Notes: generated from the sequence alone by a model not told the origin. 64,000 nt of DNA from DALYDK01 sp964477125 (GCA_964477125.1 CAYZCZ010000002.1:1-64000), one strand, 5' to 3'. Positions 33,093 to 42,260 are shown, counted from the stretch's first letter. A program made the numbers and translations.

Positions 33093-33584
33093 TTAATTGT
33101 ATTTGTATAAAAATAGTGCGCCCTTCTCGGTCGTTGTTTTTTTTGTTTTTATTGGAAAGGCATAAGAAACAAGTTTGATTTTTTTACCATAGTATTGTTG
33201 TATAATTTTTTTGTCCAACCTTTGCATAAAACGGGTATGTAAAAATACATAGATTCCATCTGCTGAGGGCCAATTCTTATGCCAAAAATTGCCAAATTCT
33301 ACCTTAACATGCTTGCGATATTTAAATGTCACCACTTTGGCAACTAGATAAATAATTGGGTTAAGCTCATAACCTACACTGTTGATACCCTGTTTGGCTG
33401 CGGTAACCAGCATCCGGCCGTCCCCACAACCCAGCTCCAATAGGGTTTCACCACGCTTAAGATCGAGCATTTTTAAAGCTTCAGCTTGTTGCTGTTTTAA
33501 GGTTGGCAAATACGGTGCACCAAATAATAGTACAGCTGCAAAACAAGCAAGAATTAACAATATAACTATTATAAATATGTTCAC
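33093..33584 (-). CDS. Membrane-anchored SAM-dependent methyltransferase
   Basis: An N-terminal hydrophobic helix (IFIIVILLILACFAAVLLFG) is followed by a small class I methyltransferase: LLELGCGDGRMLVTAAKQGINSVGYELNPI is motif I to II, and the rest is ~80 residues. At 163 aa the domain is minimal. Substrate unknown. The gene overlaps the xseB stop, so it is coupled to the exonuclease VII genes. Confidence 0.7.
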   Translation of the reverse strand: MNIFIIVILLILACFAAVLLFGAPYLPTLKQQQAEALKMLDLKRGETLLELGCGDGRMLVTAAKQGINSVGYELNPIIYLVAKVVTFKYRKHVKVEFGNFWHKNWPSADGIYVFLHTRFMQRLDKKIIQQYYGKKIKLVSYAFPIKTKKTTTEKGALFLYKYN

Positions 33585-33772
33585 TACTTCTTAATTATTT
33601 TTAGTTCTGATTGCTTATCGGACAAATACTTATCAATTTCGGCAATTAATTTTTGAGCCTCACTAAACTTTTTTGTAGCTTCATCAAAATCTATTTCACT
33701 ATTTTCAAACCAAGCCACTATTTCTTCCAGCTGAGCTTTTTTATTTGCATAATTAAAACTTGTTTTTGTCAT
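33584..33772 (-). CDS. xseB: Exodeoxyribonuclease VII small subunit
   Basis: 62-aa helical protein: NYANKKAQLEEIVAWFENSE, then ATKKFSEAQKLIAEIDKYLS, the XseB pattern of two helices. It follows xseA by two bases and ends overlapping the methyltransferase gene. With XseA it forms the Exo VII complex degrading single-stranded DNA. Confidence 0.9.
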   Translation of the reverse strand: MTKTSFNYANKKAQLEEIVAWFENSEIDFDEATKKFSEAQKLIAEIDKYLSDKQSELKIIKK

Positions 33773-33774
33773 AT

Positions 33775-34911
33775 TTACTCCTTATTTACCTTTGTAACTT
33801 TGGCACCTAAACTACCTTTCGAAAGCCCAATATTCAGGGTGTCGCCAACTTTTATATGGCTTGCTGTTTTAATCGCATGATGTTTTCCAATAATACGTAC
33901 AACCGCATAACCCCTATTTAAAACAGATTGTGGATTCAAGTTTTGTACTTGTTGCCTTAGCATTCGTAAGCTGTTTTGTTCTGTAATTAGCTTTTCGTTA
34001 ATTGACTGGGCAAAATACGATAATAGCTGGGAATTTGCCGTTTTAATATTTTCTATATTTTGATAAAAACTGTTTTTAATTAACTTAGTGACTTGCTTAA
34101 TAGAATCAAGTTCAGTAGTGCGATCTGGGACCAATAATTCGGCTGCATTACTAGGGGTGCTAGCACGGCTATCCGATACTAGTTCACTTAAACTTTCATC
34201 TATTTCGTGACCAATCGCAACCATACTAGGAATTCGGCTACTCGCAATTGCCCTAACCACCCTCTCGTCGTTAAACGCACTTAAATCATCGGCAGATCCT
34301 CCACCCCTAATAACCACCACAACATCTGCCAGTTCTGATTCATTATTTGCTCTTTTAACGGCATTTTCAAGTTGGGTTGGAGCATTTTCGCCTTGAACTA
34401 AACTCTCGTAAATACTAATTTGTACAAACGGCCATCGGGCTGACATTACTTTTACAAAATCAGCGTAGGCGGCTGACTCAATTGATGCCACAAGGGCAAT
34501 CTTGTTTGGAGGATAAGGTAATGTTCGCTTCCGTTCTTCGTCAAAAAGACCTTCTTTGTCGAGTTTGGCTTTGAGTAAATCAAATGCTTTTTTGATAGAG
34601 CCTTCTCCACTAGGCCGCACAGACTGAACTGTAAAGTTAAAGCCAAATTGTTGGTGCAACGTAGGCCTACCTGATGCGACTACTACCATGCCATTTTCAA
34701 TTGGCCCTGGTATGGCGTATATACTGGCAAAGCATGCCACTTTGCTGTAATCATCTTTAAGGTCAAAATAGACCCACTTATTCTTGCTTATACGAAAATT
34801 TGATACCTCACCATTAATGTGGATAAATCCAAAAGCCGTTTCCAGCACTTGGTTAGTTAGCGCAACAAAATCTGTTGGGCTAAATAGTAACGGTTGGTTT
34901 TCGTTTAACAC
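33775..34911 (-). CDS. xseA: Exodeoxyribonuclease VII large subunit
   Basis: Catalytic subunit of Exo VII. N-terminal OB fold (SPTDFVALTNQVLETAFGFIHINGEVSNFRIS; VYFDLKDDYSKVACFASIYA; VVASGRPTLHQQFGFNFTVQ), then the exonuclease core (KIALVASIESAAYADFVKVM; DVVVVIRGGGSADDLSAFND; VVRAIASSRIPSMVAIGHEIDES; DSRASTPSNAAEL) and a coiled-coil C-terminus. GTG 34911 is chosen (MLNENQPLLFSPTDF) because GAGG lies six bases upstream; the longer form to 34968 adds an odd leader. It overlaps the flippase gene by 32 nt. 378 aa. Confidence 0.93.
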   Translation of the reverse strand: MLNENQPLLFSPTDFVALTNQVLETAFGFIHINGEVSNFRISKNKWVYFDLKDDYSKVACFASIYAIPGPIENGMVVVASGRPTLHQQFGFNFTVQSVRPSGEGSIKKAFDLLKAKLDKEGLFDEERKRTLPYPPNKIALVASIESAAYADFVKVMSARWPFVQISIYESLVQGENAPTQLENAVKRANNESELADVVVVIRGGGSADDLSAFNDERVVRAIASSRIPSMVAIGHEIDESLSELVSDSRASTPSNAAELLVPDRTTELDSIKQVTKLIKNSFYQNIENIKTANSQLLSYFAQSINEKLITEQNSLRMLRQQVQNLNPQSVLNRGYAVVRIIGKHHAIKTASHIKVGDTLNIGLSKGSLGAKVTKVNKE

Positions 34912-35935
34912 GCTCTGCCTCACCCTTACGTAATGCTCTTTGATACAAAATGAAGCCAGTAGGAACAAATACCATCATAGTTGAAATACGATATATTAAA
35001 GTAGCAGATAAAGCTGCAGCCTTTGGTACGCCAGCGCTAGCAAATGTAGCAGTCATCAGTGCCTCATAAACTCCAATGCCTCCTGGTAATACTGATACTA
35101 AGCCGGCAAAACTAGCCACAGAATATGCCAGTATAACAGCGCCAGGATTGACGTGTTGTCCAATTGCTAAATATGCTAAATAAATAGTAGCTACCTCTGA
35201 CAAATTTACTAAAAATGCCCACATAAGTGGTTTTTTTAGCTTGCTTCGATGCCTCATAACTTTTGTGTAATCTTTATGTAAATCAATAAATAATTTATCT
35301 ACCTTATCAATATTTATTACATTTGCTTTTTTAGTAAAAGGATGAAGTAATTTATTGAGTACTTTTGGTAAAAAGCCAACAAAACTTGTAATCCTTTTTT
35401 CGTCACTAACAATATATACTCCCAACATCGAACCAAATAAAGTGACAAATGCAATTGATAGAGCAATATATAGTGTTACGCCCCCTGCCCGGTTATCGAA
35501 ACTCAAAAAGAAAAGTCCAACAAATAGTAGTGATAAGAAGCTTATAAAAGTTAGCGCAAAACGCATTACCTGGGCAAGGGTTGTACGAGCAACAGGTATA
35601 CCTAGATGCTTAAGTCGTATACCAAGATAAGAGAAACCAGCTACCCCGCCGCTCGGAAAGACGCTATTTACAAAATTTAGCTCTAAGGCAACCTTAAATG
35701 CCTGCCAACGGCTATCCATCTTAGTACCTGTGGCACCAAAATAATCATAATAGATCATACCAACTGCATAAAAATTAAATATTTGCATTGGTATCATTAG
35801 GGCAATATACCACCATTTGGCTCCACCAATTTCTTTTAAGCCTTCGGTGATTTGTGGCCAAGAAAAATATAGCAAAACAGCAAGTGCCAAAATAGTAACA
35901 ATGTTTATTATTATTCGTACCTTTTTAGATAGCAT
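34880..35935 (-). CDS. Flippase-like membrane protein (AglD/MprF TM-domain family), second copy
   Basis: About eight membrane helices. Family hallmarks: FVNSVFPSGGVAGFSYLGIRL (~residue 90), and SFAGLVSVLPGGIGVYEALM with SATLIYRISTMMVFVPTGFILYQ at the end. No aminoacyltransferase domain. It is more distant from the copy at 26588 than simple duplication suggests, but shares the PGG(V/I)G motif. Likely handles lipid-linked precursors. It shares a back-to-back promoter region with the methyltransferase at 35975; TATAAT ends 7 nt before its ATG. Confidence 0.82.
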   Translation of the reverse strand: MLSKKVRIIINIVTILALAVLLYFSWPQITEGLKEIGGAKWWYIALMIPMQIFNFYAVGMIYYDYFGATGTKMDSRWQAFKVALELNFVNSVFPSGGVAGFSYLGIRLKHLGIPVARTTLAQVMRFALTFISFLSLLFVGLFFLSFDNRAGGVTLYIALSIAFVTLFGSMLGVYIVSDEKRITSFVGFLPKVLNKLLHPFTKKANVINIDKVDKLFIDLHKDYTKVMRHRSKLKKPLMWAFLVNLSEVATIYLAYLAIGQHVNPGAVILAYSVASFAGLVSVLPGGIGVYEALMTATFASAGVPKAAALSATLIYRISTMMVFVPTGFILYQRALRKGEAERVKRKPTVTI

Positions 35936-35942
35936 GTCTAAG

Positions 35943-35966
35943 ATTATAACTCATTTGCGTTATACT
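35943..35966. promoter_or_regulatory. Overlapping divergent leaderless promoters
   Basis: Minus TATAAT (35943-35948) ends 7 nt before ATG 35935. Plus TATACT (35961-35966) ends 8 nt before ATG 35975. The -10 boxes are 12 bp apart, so the two polymerases cannot bind together. Confidence 0.6.
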
Positions 35967-35974
35967 GTTTGCAG

Positions 35975-37189
35975 ATGAAATATTTTGTAATACTTGGGCG
36001 TCAGCCAAAAATTAGTTTTGCCGAGCTAGAAAGTTTGTTTGGCTCAGAAAATGTATCTGTATTTTCGGCAGATATTGCAGTTTTAGAAACAGAATTAACT
36101 GCTGAAATATGCCAGAGACTCGGAAGTGTTATTAAAATATGTGAGATTACTAGAGAACAAACTTTCAGTAACTGGCCAAAATTGTCACAAAACATAATTC
36201 ATACCTTTAGTAAAATTAGTAAAGCCTCCCCTGATGGCAAAATCACCATTGGAATAAGCTTATATGGTTTGAATATTAAGCTTAAGGATATAGAAAAAAC
36301 AGGTTTGAGTGCCAAAAAAGTACTAAAATCCAGCGGTCACCCTATCCGCCTTGTGCCAAATAAGCAATCTTATCTATCTACACCACAAGTGATCCACAAT
36401 AAACTGTTAACTAATTCGGGAATTGAAATAGTTGCTGTTGCTAGTGGCAATAAATTACTGCTAGGTAAAACCATATACGAACAAGATATCGAGGCTTATA
36501 CAGCCCGGGATCAAGCCCGTCCCAAACGCGATGCCTATATAGGCATGCTACCTCCTAAACTTGCTCAAACAATTATAAATTTAGCTTCTGGTCAAGTTGA
36601 GGTTTCAGAAATTGCCCAAAATAATTCCAATTCGACCAGTTCGAAGATGCTTCTAGATCCTTTTTGCGGAACCGGAGTCGTTTTGCAGGAAGCACTATTG
36701 ATGGGCTACAGCGTAGTAGGTACGGATATTAACCCTAAGATGGTCGATTACAGCATTGAAAATATTAGCTGGCTAAAAGATAAATACCCGGAAGCAACCA
36801 ATCATTATGTTCGAATTGAGCTTGGAGATGCCCAGGATCACCAATGGCCGAAAGAAGTTGCAATTGTTGCTGGTGAAACCTATTTGGGCCAACCAATATC
36901 CATGATTCCAGACCCCGAAAAGCTAACTAGACTAGTAAATGAAACTAATGGACTACATAAAAGAAGTTTAGCAAATTTAGCTAAGCAATTATCACCAGGA
37001 ACCCGTATTTGCCTTGCAGTTCCTGCTTGGCGTACAAAAAATGGTTTCAAACACCTACCTACGCTTGACCAACTGGGGGAAATCGGGTACAATCGTATAG
37101 AATTTAAGCACACTAAGCTAAACGATTTGATATACATCCGTGATAATCAGTTTGTTGGCCGTGAATTAGTCGTCTTAACTGTTAAATAG
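35975..37189 (+). CDS. THUMP-type (Trm11/TrmG10-like) RNA N2-guanine methyltransferase
   Basis: The N-terminal THUMP-like part (KYFVILGRQPKISFAELESL) is followed by ARDQARPKRDAYIGMLPPKLAQTIINLA, a typical link, and a Rossmann methyltransferase: LLDPFCGTGVVLQEALLMGYSVVGTDINPKM (~residue 225-255). Motif IV is unusual: GETYLGQPIS in place of DPPY. Trm11/TrmG10 enzymes methylate G10 of tRNA; target here is inference. ATG 35975 gives MKYFVILGRQ; the frame also opens at TTG 35969. It precedes rpmA by 19 bp. Confidence 0.75.
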   Translation: MKYFVILGRQPKISFAELESLFGSENVSVFSADIAVLETELTAEICQRLGSVIKICEITREQTFSNWPKLSQNIIHTFSKISKASPDGKITIGISLYGLNIKLKDIEKTGLSAKKVLKSSGHPIRLVPNKQSYLSTPQVIHNKLLTNSGIEIVAVASGNKLLLGKTIYEQDIEAYTARDQARPKRDAYIGMLPPKLAQTIINLASGQVEVSEIAQNNSNSTSSKMLLDPFCGTGVVLQEALLMGYSVVGTDINPKMVDYSIENISWLKDKYPEATNHYVRIELGDAQDHQWPKEVAIVAGETYLGQPISMIPDPEKLTRLVNETNGLHKRSLANLAKQLSPGTRICLAVPAWRTKNGFKHLPTLDQLGEIGYNRIEFKHTKLNDLIYIRDNQFVGRELVVLTVK

Positions 37190-37208
37190 TAGATTCTAAG
37201 GAGAATGA

Positions 37209-37481
37209 ATGTCACACGTTAAAGCTGGTGGAACTAGCAAGAACAACCATGATAGCCCTGGCCAGCGCCTTGGCGTTAAGCGTTTCGGTGGCCAAAAGGT
37301 CCGAACCGGTGAAGTAATTATTAGGCAAATTGGCCAAACCAAACTTGCCGGTGAAGGTACTTTTTTAAGTCGTAATTTTACAATACACGCAGCCAAAGAT
37401 GGTGTAGTTGCCTTTAAACAACGTGCTACTAGACGTTATACTGGCAAGACAGTTCGTCGAACCGAAGTTGTAGTCGAATAA
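37209..37481 (+). CDS. rpmA: 50S ribosomal protein L27
   Basis: L27 reaches the peptidyl-transferase centre with its N-terminus. MSHVKAGGTSKNNHDSPGQR, LGVKRFGGQKVRTGEVIIRQ and the rest match the family at the normal 90-aa length. There is no cleavable Firmicutes-type N-terminal extension. A GGAG site precedes ATG 37209 and a terminator follows. rplU (L21), its usual partner, is not adjacent. Confidence 0.97.
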   Translation: MSHVKAGGTSKNNHDSPGQRLGVKRFGGQKVRTGEVIIRQIGQTKLAGEGTFLSRNFTIHAAKDGVVAFKQRATRRYTGKTVRRTEVVVE

Positions 37482-37500
37482 ACTAATTGGTTTAGCTATC

Positions 37501-37531
37501 AAAAAACCCGCTTTTCATAAGCGGGTTTTTT
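37501..37531. terminator. Intrinsic terminator between rpmA and the response regulator
   Basis: Perfect 13-bp stem AAAAAACCCGCTT / AAGCGGGTTTTTT with a 5-nt loop. A-runs on one side and T-runs on the other make it work for both converging genes. Confidence 0.9.
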
Positions 37532-37549
37532 ATTGGACTAAAGTCTAAA

Positions 37550-37945
37550 TTAGTTCGATTTTAAGTGATACTTAATTCGTTCTACTACATCTGCAATTAC
37601 AACCTGGCTCTTTACAAGGTAATCGTCTACTCCTAAGCTTTTAGCGCGCTCTTTATCGGAATCTTGACTCAGTGCAGTTAGCATGATAATCCGGATATTT
37701 GCAGTTTCTGGAGTATTCCTAAGTATATCTAAGACATCAAAACCGCTGACCTTAGGCATCATAACATCTAATAGTATAAGGTCTGGGTGATATTCTATTG
37801 CCGAGGCCAAGGCCTCTTCGCCGTTCGCGACCCTTTTTACTGAGAATCCTTCGGCATCTAGCCTGGTTTGATAGACGCTTGCCAAGGCATCGTCATCTTC
37901 TACCATTAGTATTTTCTTTAGTGCTTGTTGATTTTGATCTTCCAT
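37550..37945 (-). CDS. Response regulator, receiver domain only
   Basis: Normal CheY-like receiver of 131 aa. KILMVEDDDALASVYQTRLD supplies the acidic pocket, PDLILLDVMMPKVSGFDVLD the phosphoacceptor Asp, MLTALSQD the Thr switch and DDYLVKSQV the Lys. No output domain, so it acts on a partner. No kinase is adjacent; the kinase-like gene at 31162 is the nearest. It converges on rpmA. Confidence 0.93.
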   Translation of the reverse strand: MEDQNQQALKKILMVEDDDALASVYQTRLDAEGFSVKRVANGEEALASAIEYHPDLILLDVMMPKVSGFDVLDILRNTPETANIRIIMLTALSQDSDKERAKSLGVDDYLVKSQVVIADVVERIKYHLKSN

Positions 37946-38026
37946 AGCTCTTATGTTATGCTATTTTGCCCTAAAAAAGCAAGTTTATTACAAATTTACT
38001 TCTTTTAGTTTACTGATAAACTATCT

Positions 38027-39250
38027 TTAAAATAAACTTTGAGCTTTTTCTAGCTGGGGATCTTGTTTGTTTTTAATGTTATCTTCTGTAATTTCAACTT
38101 TTACATCTGGATCAATACCCTTTTTGTCGATATTTTGACCATTTGGCCTGTACCACCTAGCTACCGTTACCTTGAGCAAATCATTCGTATTAATGTTAGT
38201 CATTTCCTGTACGCTACCCTTGCCATAAGACTTAACACCGACTATTGTTGCCGCGCCGTTATCTTTAAGTGCGCCAGCTGTTATCTCGCTAGCACTAGCA
38301 CTTCCTTCGTTTATTAAGACAACTGTTTTAACGCCAAGCAAAGGACCGGTAGATTCACATTTATAAGTTTTCTGGGTTATTCCCCCACGCTTTTCTTCTA
38401 AGACTGTTTGGCCTGCTTTAAGCCAATTGCAAGATACGTCAACGGCTGAAGTTAAGTAACCACCTGGGTTATTCCGCATATCTAGAATTACGCCCTTAAC
38501 ATTTTTTGCCTTAAAGTCGACAGCCGCTTTATCAGTTAACGCAGTTGTATCTTCGGCAAACCTAGCAATTTTAATATAACCAATATTGCCATCTAAAATT
38601 TTTGATTCAACACTATCTATTTTGATTGTATCCCGGACAATATCAAAGTTTAGCTTTTGTTTATCTCGAACAATAACCAACTTAACGGTTGTTCCTTTTT
38701 CACCCCTAATTTTGCTGACGGCTTTATCTACGTCCATTCCGATGGCATCTTCACCATTTATAGAAACAATAACGTCTTTTGCTCGTATGCCGGCCTTATC
38801 GGCAGGAAAACCAGATATAGGAGCTACAATAGTGATGTATTCACCATCCTTACCTAGCTCGGCACCTATGCCCGTAAAAGAGCCATTTAAAGACTCGCTA
38901 AGTTCTTTAGCTTCTGAAGAATCTAGGTATGTTGTGTGCTGGTCGCCAGCAGCATCTACTAAGCCTTTCTTAAGCCCTAGCATTAGCTTTTCTTCGTCTA
39001 ACTGTCCATCGAACTTCTGCTTAAGCGTTTTGTATACTTGGTCGACACTATCGTAATTTAGCCTATTCGGCAATCCTTGATTATCTTTTACCGCTCCTCG
39101 CCCAAAACTTAGGCTAACTTGTCCACTGCCAACCATTAAGCCAAAGTAAAATAGTCCGAAAGCGATAAATACGGAAGCAAAACCACCAACTATCCAAGGC
39201 CAAACTTTTCTTTTTGCCACGATTTTTTTGTTTTCACCAAAATTATCCAT
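38027..39250 (-). CDS. ctpA: C-terminal processing peptidase CtpA (S41)
   Basis: Secreted serine protease anchored by one N-terminal helix (VWPWIVGGFASVFIAFGLFYFGLMV). A PDZ domain follows (FTGIGAELGKDGEYITIVAP; FPADKAGIRAKDVIVSINGE). The S41 core has VILDMRNNPGGYLTSAVDV, the nucleophile Ser in LINEGSASASEITAGAL and the Lys base in GVKSYGKGSVQ. The length of 407 aa is normal. Likely to trim envelope proteins; it sits next to the hydrolase gene that may be among its targets. Confidence 0.95.
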   Translation of the reverse strand: MDNFGENKKIVAKRKVWPWIVGGFASVFIAFGLFYFGLMVGSGQVSLSFGRGAVKDNQGLPNRLNYDSVDQVYKTLKQKFDGQLDEEKLMLGLKKGLVDAAGDQHTTYLDSSEAKELSESLNGSFTGIGAELGKDGEYITIVAPISGFPADKAGIRAKDVIVSINGEDAIGMDVDKAVSKIRGEKGTTVKLVIVRDKQKLNFDIVRDTIKIDSVESKILDGNIGYIKIARFAEDTTALTDKAAVDFKAKNVKGVILDMRNNPGGYLTSAVDVSCNWLKAGQTVLEEKRGGITQKTYKCESTGPLLGVKTVVLINEGSASASEITAGALKDNGAATIVGVKSYGKGSVQEMTNINTNDLLKVTVARWYRPNGQNIDKKGIDPDVKVEITEDNIKNKQDPQLEKAQSLF

Positions 39251-39377
39251 ACCGGTATAGTTTACCTTGTTTAAAAAATTATGCCTAGTAAAAACGATAT
39301 TTACTCAGCAAATTATAAGTATCTATAGTAGTAAACCATTTGATATATCTTGCTAGTTTTTAAATAGACTCTGTTGT

Positions 39378-40535
39378 TTACGGGAAATGTATAAATGTCA
39401 TAGGACCTAAAGCAGAACTATCAGCCGATAATGTCATTTCACTATACTGTCCCCATTGACCATTGACTATATAATTGTATTGACTAACTGTAACTGTGCG
39501 TCCATTAACGGCTTCAACGTACATTGCATGCCCGTAATAACCATTATTAGTAATTGCGACATCGCCAACTTGTGGATTTCTGTCTACGGCCCAGCCGGCA
39601 GCCCTAGCGTTAGAAGGCCATTGATTAGCATTTCCTCTGCCACCCCAATATGGCATATTTCGTCCTGATTGCCACACTTTGAATGCAGTGTAACTCACAC
39701 ATTGCCTAGCATACATGCCCCAAGAGTCTATTGGCGGGTTGTTGTAGTCGGCATTAGCCCATTTTGAAGGATATCCACCGTTACCGCTACCCTGAGTGAT
39801 AACAGTGCCACTAGCAACCATTCTGGCGGCGATTGCGGCCATAACCTGGTTCTGTTGTTGTCGCAGACTATTTACTTGGTTCCTATAATTTGACTCTTGT
39901 CCTTGCGTATCTGCCAATAACTGATTACGTTCCGATCTTGCCTGAGCTAAAACCGCGCGACTATCTTGTTCCTGTTTAAGCAACTTTGCCTGTTCATCTT
40001 TTTGACCCTGTATTTTTTGCTTTAATGCTACTACTTTTTCAGTAGATTCCTGAACGCCACTTTTTAATTTATCTAAATAAGTTTGGTTATTGAAAAACTG
40101 AGTAAAGCTATCGCTACCAACAATTAGCTCAACAGAAGAGGCATCTCCTTTTTTATAAAGCTCTTTAATACTGGCTTTTAATAAGCCTTTTTGGCGATCA
40201 AGTTCGGTTTGAGCATTTTTAAGTTCAATTTCCAGTTGGGCTAATTTGTTATTGATTAAAGCTATCTGTGCATCAGTACTGGATATCTGACCATCGTATT
40301 CCGCAATTTTGGCTTTTAGTGTTTCACCCTGAGCAGCCAAATCAGAGGCTGCTTGGTTGTTCTGAGAAATTTGAGCACCCAAGACCGCTGCTTGGTCTCT
40401 TAGTTCAGCCAATGAAACTGCCTTGGCATCACCACCGTTAATTGCAATAATAGGAGCAACAGCAATAGTTAAAGCAACCACGCTGGCGACTGTTATCAAC
40501 TGTATTTTTTGACCGATTTTTTTGTTTTTGTGCAT
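39378..40535 (-). CDS. PcsB-type peptidoglycan hydrolase (coiled coil + CHAP)
   Basis: A signal/anchor helix (IQLITVASVVALTIAVAPIIA) precedes a long coiled coil (~residues 40-235: LRDQAAVLGAQISQNNQAAS; LIVGSDSFTQFFNNQTYLDK; coil QKDEQAKLLKQEQDS). The CHAP domain follows, with catalytic Cys in MYARQCVSYTAF and His in YYGHAMYVEAV. FtsX and FtsE are the next genes upstream; in streptococci FtsEX activates PcsB through the coiled coil, so the same pairing is likely here. ATG 40535 gives MHKNKKIGQK; a longer form starts at 40580. An extended -10 TGATACAAT lies just upstream. Confidence 0.88.
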   Translation of the reverse strand: MHKNKKIGQKIQLITVASVVALTIAVAPIIAINGGDAKAVSLAELRDQAAVLGAQISQNNQAASDLAAQGETLKAKIAEYDGQISSTDAQIALINNKLAQLEIELKNAQTELDRQKGLLKASIKELYKKGDASSVELIVGSDSFTQFFNNQTYLDKLKSGVQESTEKVVALKQKIQGQKDEQAKLLKQEQDSRAVLAQARSERNQLLADTQGQESNYRNQVNSLRQQQNQVMAAIAARMVASGTVITQGSGNGGYPSKWANADYNNPPIDSWGMYARQCVSYTAFKVWQSGRNMPYWGGRGNANQWPSNARAAGWAVDRNPQVGDVAITNNGYYGHAMYVEAVNGRTVTVSQYNYIVNGQWGQYSEMTLSADSSALGPMTFIHFP

Positions 40536-40636
40536 CTTGTTAATTCGCAGCTTAATTTTGTACCCCCATTGTATCATCATAGCGCTTAAGTTTCAAGCTT
40601 TTAACTTTACTAAGTAGTGTATAAGAAACTATACTT

Positions 40637-41575
40637 TTACCACTGTCGTAATTTTAAATATTTCCCCATAGCCATGGTGCTAGAAATAACACCCACCAAA
40701 ACTCCAAACAAAATACTGCCAACATACATAGTCGCTATAACAATAGGCTGGCTAAAGAACTCTTTTGTCGAAACAAATTCAGGTTGATTTGCTACCTTGC
40801 TACTAACAGCGTACGCAGCTGCTAAAACTACCGTAGAAGCAATTACCCCGGCGATAACACCGTAGATACTAGACTCAACAAGAAATGGTCCCCTGATATA
40901 ACCCCTGGTTGCACCTAATAATTTTTCTGTCCTTATTTCGTCTTGGCGTGTAAAAATTGCCATTCTAATCGTGTTGAAAATAATTAGCATGCTAACTACA
41001 GCGAAGATCCCAGCCGCCACTATACTAGCCCGAGTAATAAACTTTTGGGCGGCAGCGGCCCGATCAATAGTTTTTTGAACTTCGGTTTTACCAATGCTTA
41101 TATCTTCAATAATGTCAGTAAATTTTTCCTGCTTTGCTATATCGCCAACTTCATTAATTTTACTTAAATCTGTAACGCTTACTTCTATTGAGGCCGGAAG
41201 GCTGTTGCCTCCTAATAAGGCTAGCCCCTGTAACAACGCCTGGTCTTCCTTATTGGTTGATATAAATTCCTTTTGAGCTTGTTCGGCAGAAATATAATTA
41301 ACGCTATCTACATACTGGTTGTTTTCGAACTGCTGTTTTAGCACGGCTATATCCTGCTCGTCAGTTCCAGGAATTATATAAACAGATACTTTTAAGTTTT
41401 TTGAAAGTTCAGAAATTATATTATGTGTTGCAACATTTAAAACTATTGAGGTAAGAATAATAATAATTGAAACAACCATAACAGCAATTGCTGCAATACT
41501 TAGCCAGCTATTACGAATAAAATTTTTGCCACCAGCAATAAATATTCTTCTAAGCGATATTAGCTTTCGTTTCAT
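40637..41575 (-). CDS. ftsX: Cell division protein FtsX
   Basis: Permease-like partner of FtsE. Four membrane helices: near the N-terminus (SWLSIAAIAVMVVSIIIILT), then a large extracytoplasmic loop (~residues 55-190: VSVYIIPGTDEQDIAVLKQQ; NSLPASIEVSVTDLSKINEV) and three C-terminal helices (AAGIFAVVSMLIIFNTIRMA and following). The ECD would contact the PcsB-type hydrolase encoded next. 312 aa. Its ATG overlaps the TGA of ftsE. Confidence 0.93.
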   Translation of the reverse strand: MKRKLISLRRIFIAGGKNFIRNSWLSIAAIAVMVVSIIIILTSIVLNVATHNIISELSKNLKVSVYIIPGTDEQDIAVLKQQFENNQYVDSVNYISAEQAQKEFISTNKEDQALLQGLALLGGNSLPASIEVSVTDLSKINEVGDIAKQEKFTDIIEDISIGKTEVQKTIDRAAAAQKFITRASIVAAGIFAVVSMLIIFNTIRMAIFTRQDEIRTEKLLGATRGYIRGPFLVESSIYGVIAGVIASTVVLAAAYAVSSKVANQPEFVSTKEFFSQPIVIATMYVGSILFGVLVGVISSTMAMGKYLKLRQW

Positions 41576-42252
41576 CTTTTATATACTCCACCAACCTTAT
41601 CACTTACAATTTGGCCATCGCTAATTGTAACGACACGTCTTTTTAGCTTAGCAACAATGTCTTGATTATGAGTAGTCAGTAGCACTGTCGTACCGTATTT
41701 ATTAATCTTTTCTAAAACTTTAATAACATCCCAGGCATGCTTTGGGTCTAAATTTCCGGTAGGCTCATCGGCAATTAATATTTTTGGTTGGCGTACAACT
41801 GCCCTGGCAATGGCCACACGTTGCCGCTCGCCACCCGAAAGTTCGCTTGGATAGCTATTTTCCTTGCCCGTTAGACCAACAATTTCTATAACTTTTGGAA
41901 TTGTATGTTTAATTTCTTTGTTACTCATACCAACAATTTCCAAAGCAAAAGCAATATTTTCAAATACAGTTTTATTTGGCAGTAATTTAAAGTCCTGGAA
42001 AACCACACCAATTTTTCGCCTTAAATATGGTATTTTACGGTCTTTAAGATGCTCATAATCTATTCCACCAACTATAATTTTGCCAGTAGTGGGTTTTTCT
42101 TCACGAGTTAGCAGTTTAAGCAAGGTTGATTTGCCAGCCCCACTTTGACCTACAATTACCACAAACTCTTTAGGTTCAACATGCAGGTTAATACCCTTTA
42201 GTGCCGTTCCCCGTTTATTGTAACTTTTTGTTACCCTGTCCAATAAAATCAT
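41572..42252 (-). CDS. ftsE: Cell division ATP-binding protein FtsE
   Basis: ABC ATPase of the FtsEX complex. Walker A GQSGAGKSTLLKLL (~residue 36), Q-loop in VFQDFKLLPNKTV, signature LSGGERQRVAIARA (~139), Walker B ILIADEPTGNLDP and the H-loop TTHNQ. 226 aa, normal. It stops at TGA in an ATGA overlap with ftsX. TATAAT ends 8 nt before ATG 42252, giving a leaderless start for the ftsEX transcript. Confidence 0.97.
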   Translation of the reverse strand: MILLDRVTKSYNKRGTALKGINLHVEPKEFVVIVGQSGAGKSTLLKLLTREEKPTTGKIIVGGIDYEHLKDRKIPYLRRKIGVVFQDFKLLPNKTVFENIAFALEIVGMSNKEIKHTIPKVIEIVGLTGKENSYPSELSGGERQRVAIARAVVRQPKILIADEPTGNLDPKHAWDVIKVLEKINKYGTTVLLTTHNQDIVAKLKRRVVTISDGQIVSDKVGGVYKR

Positions 42253-42260
42253 ACTTAACC

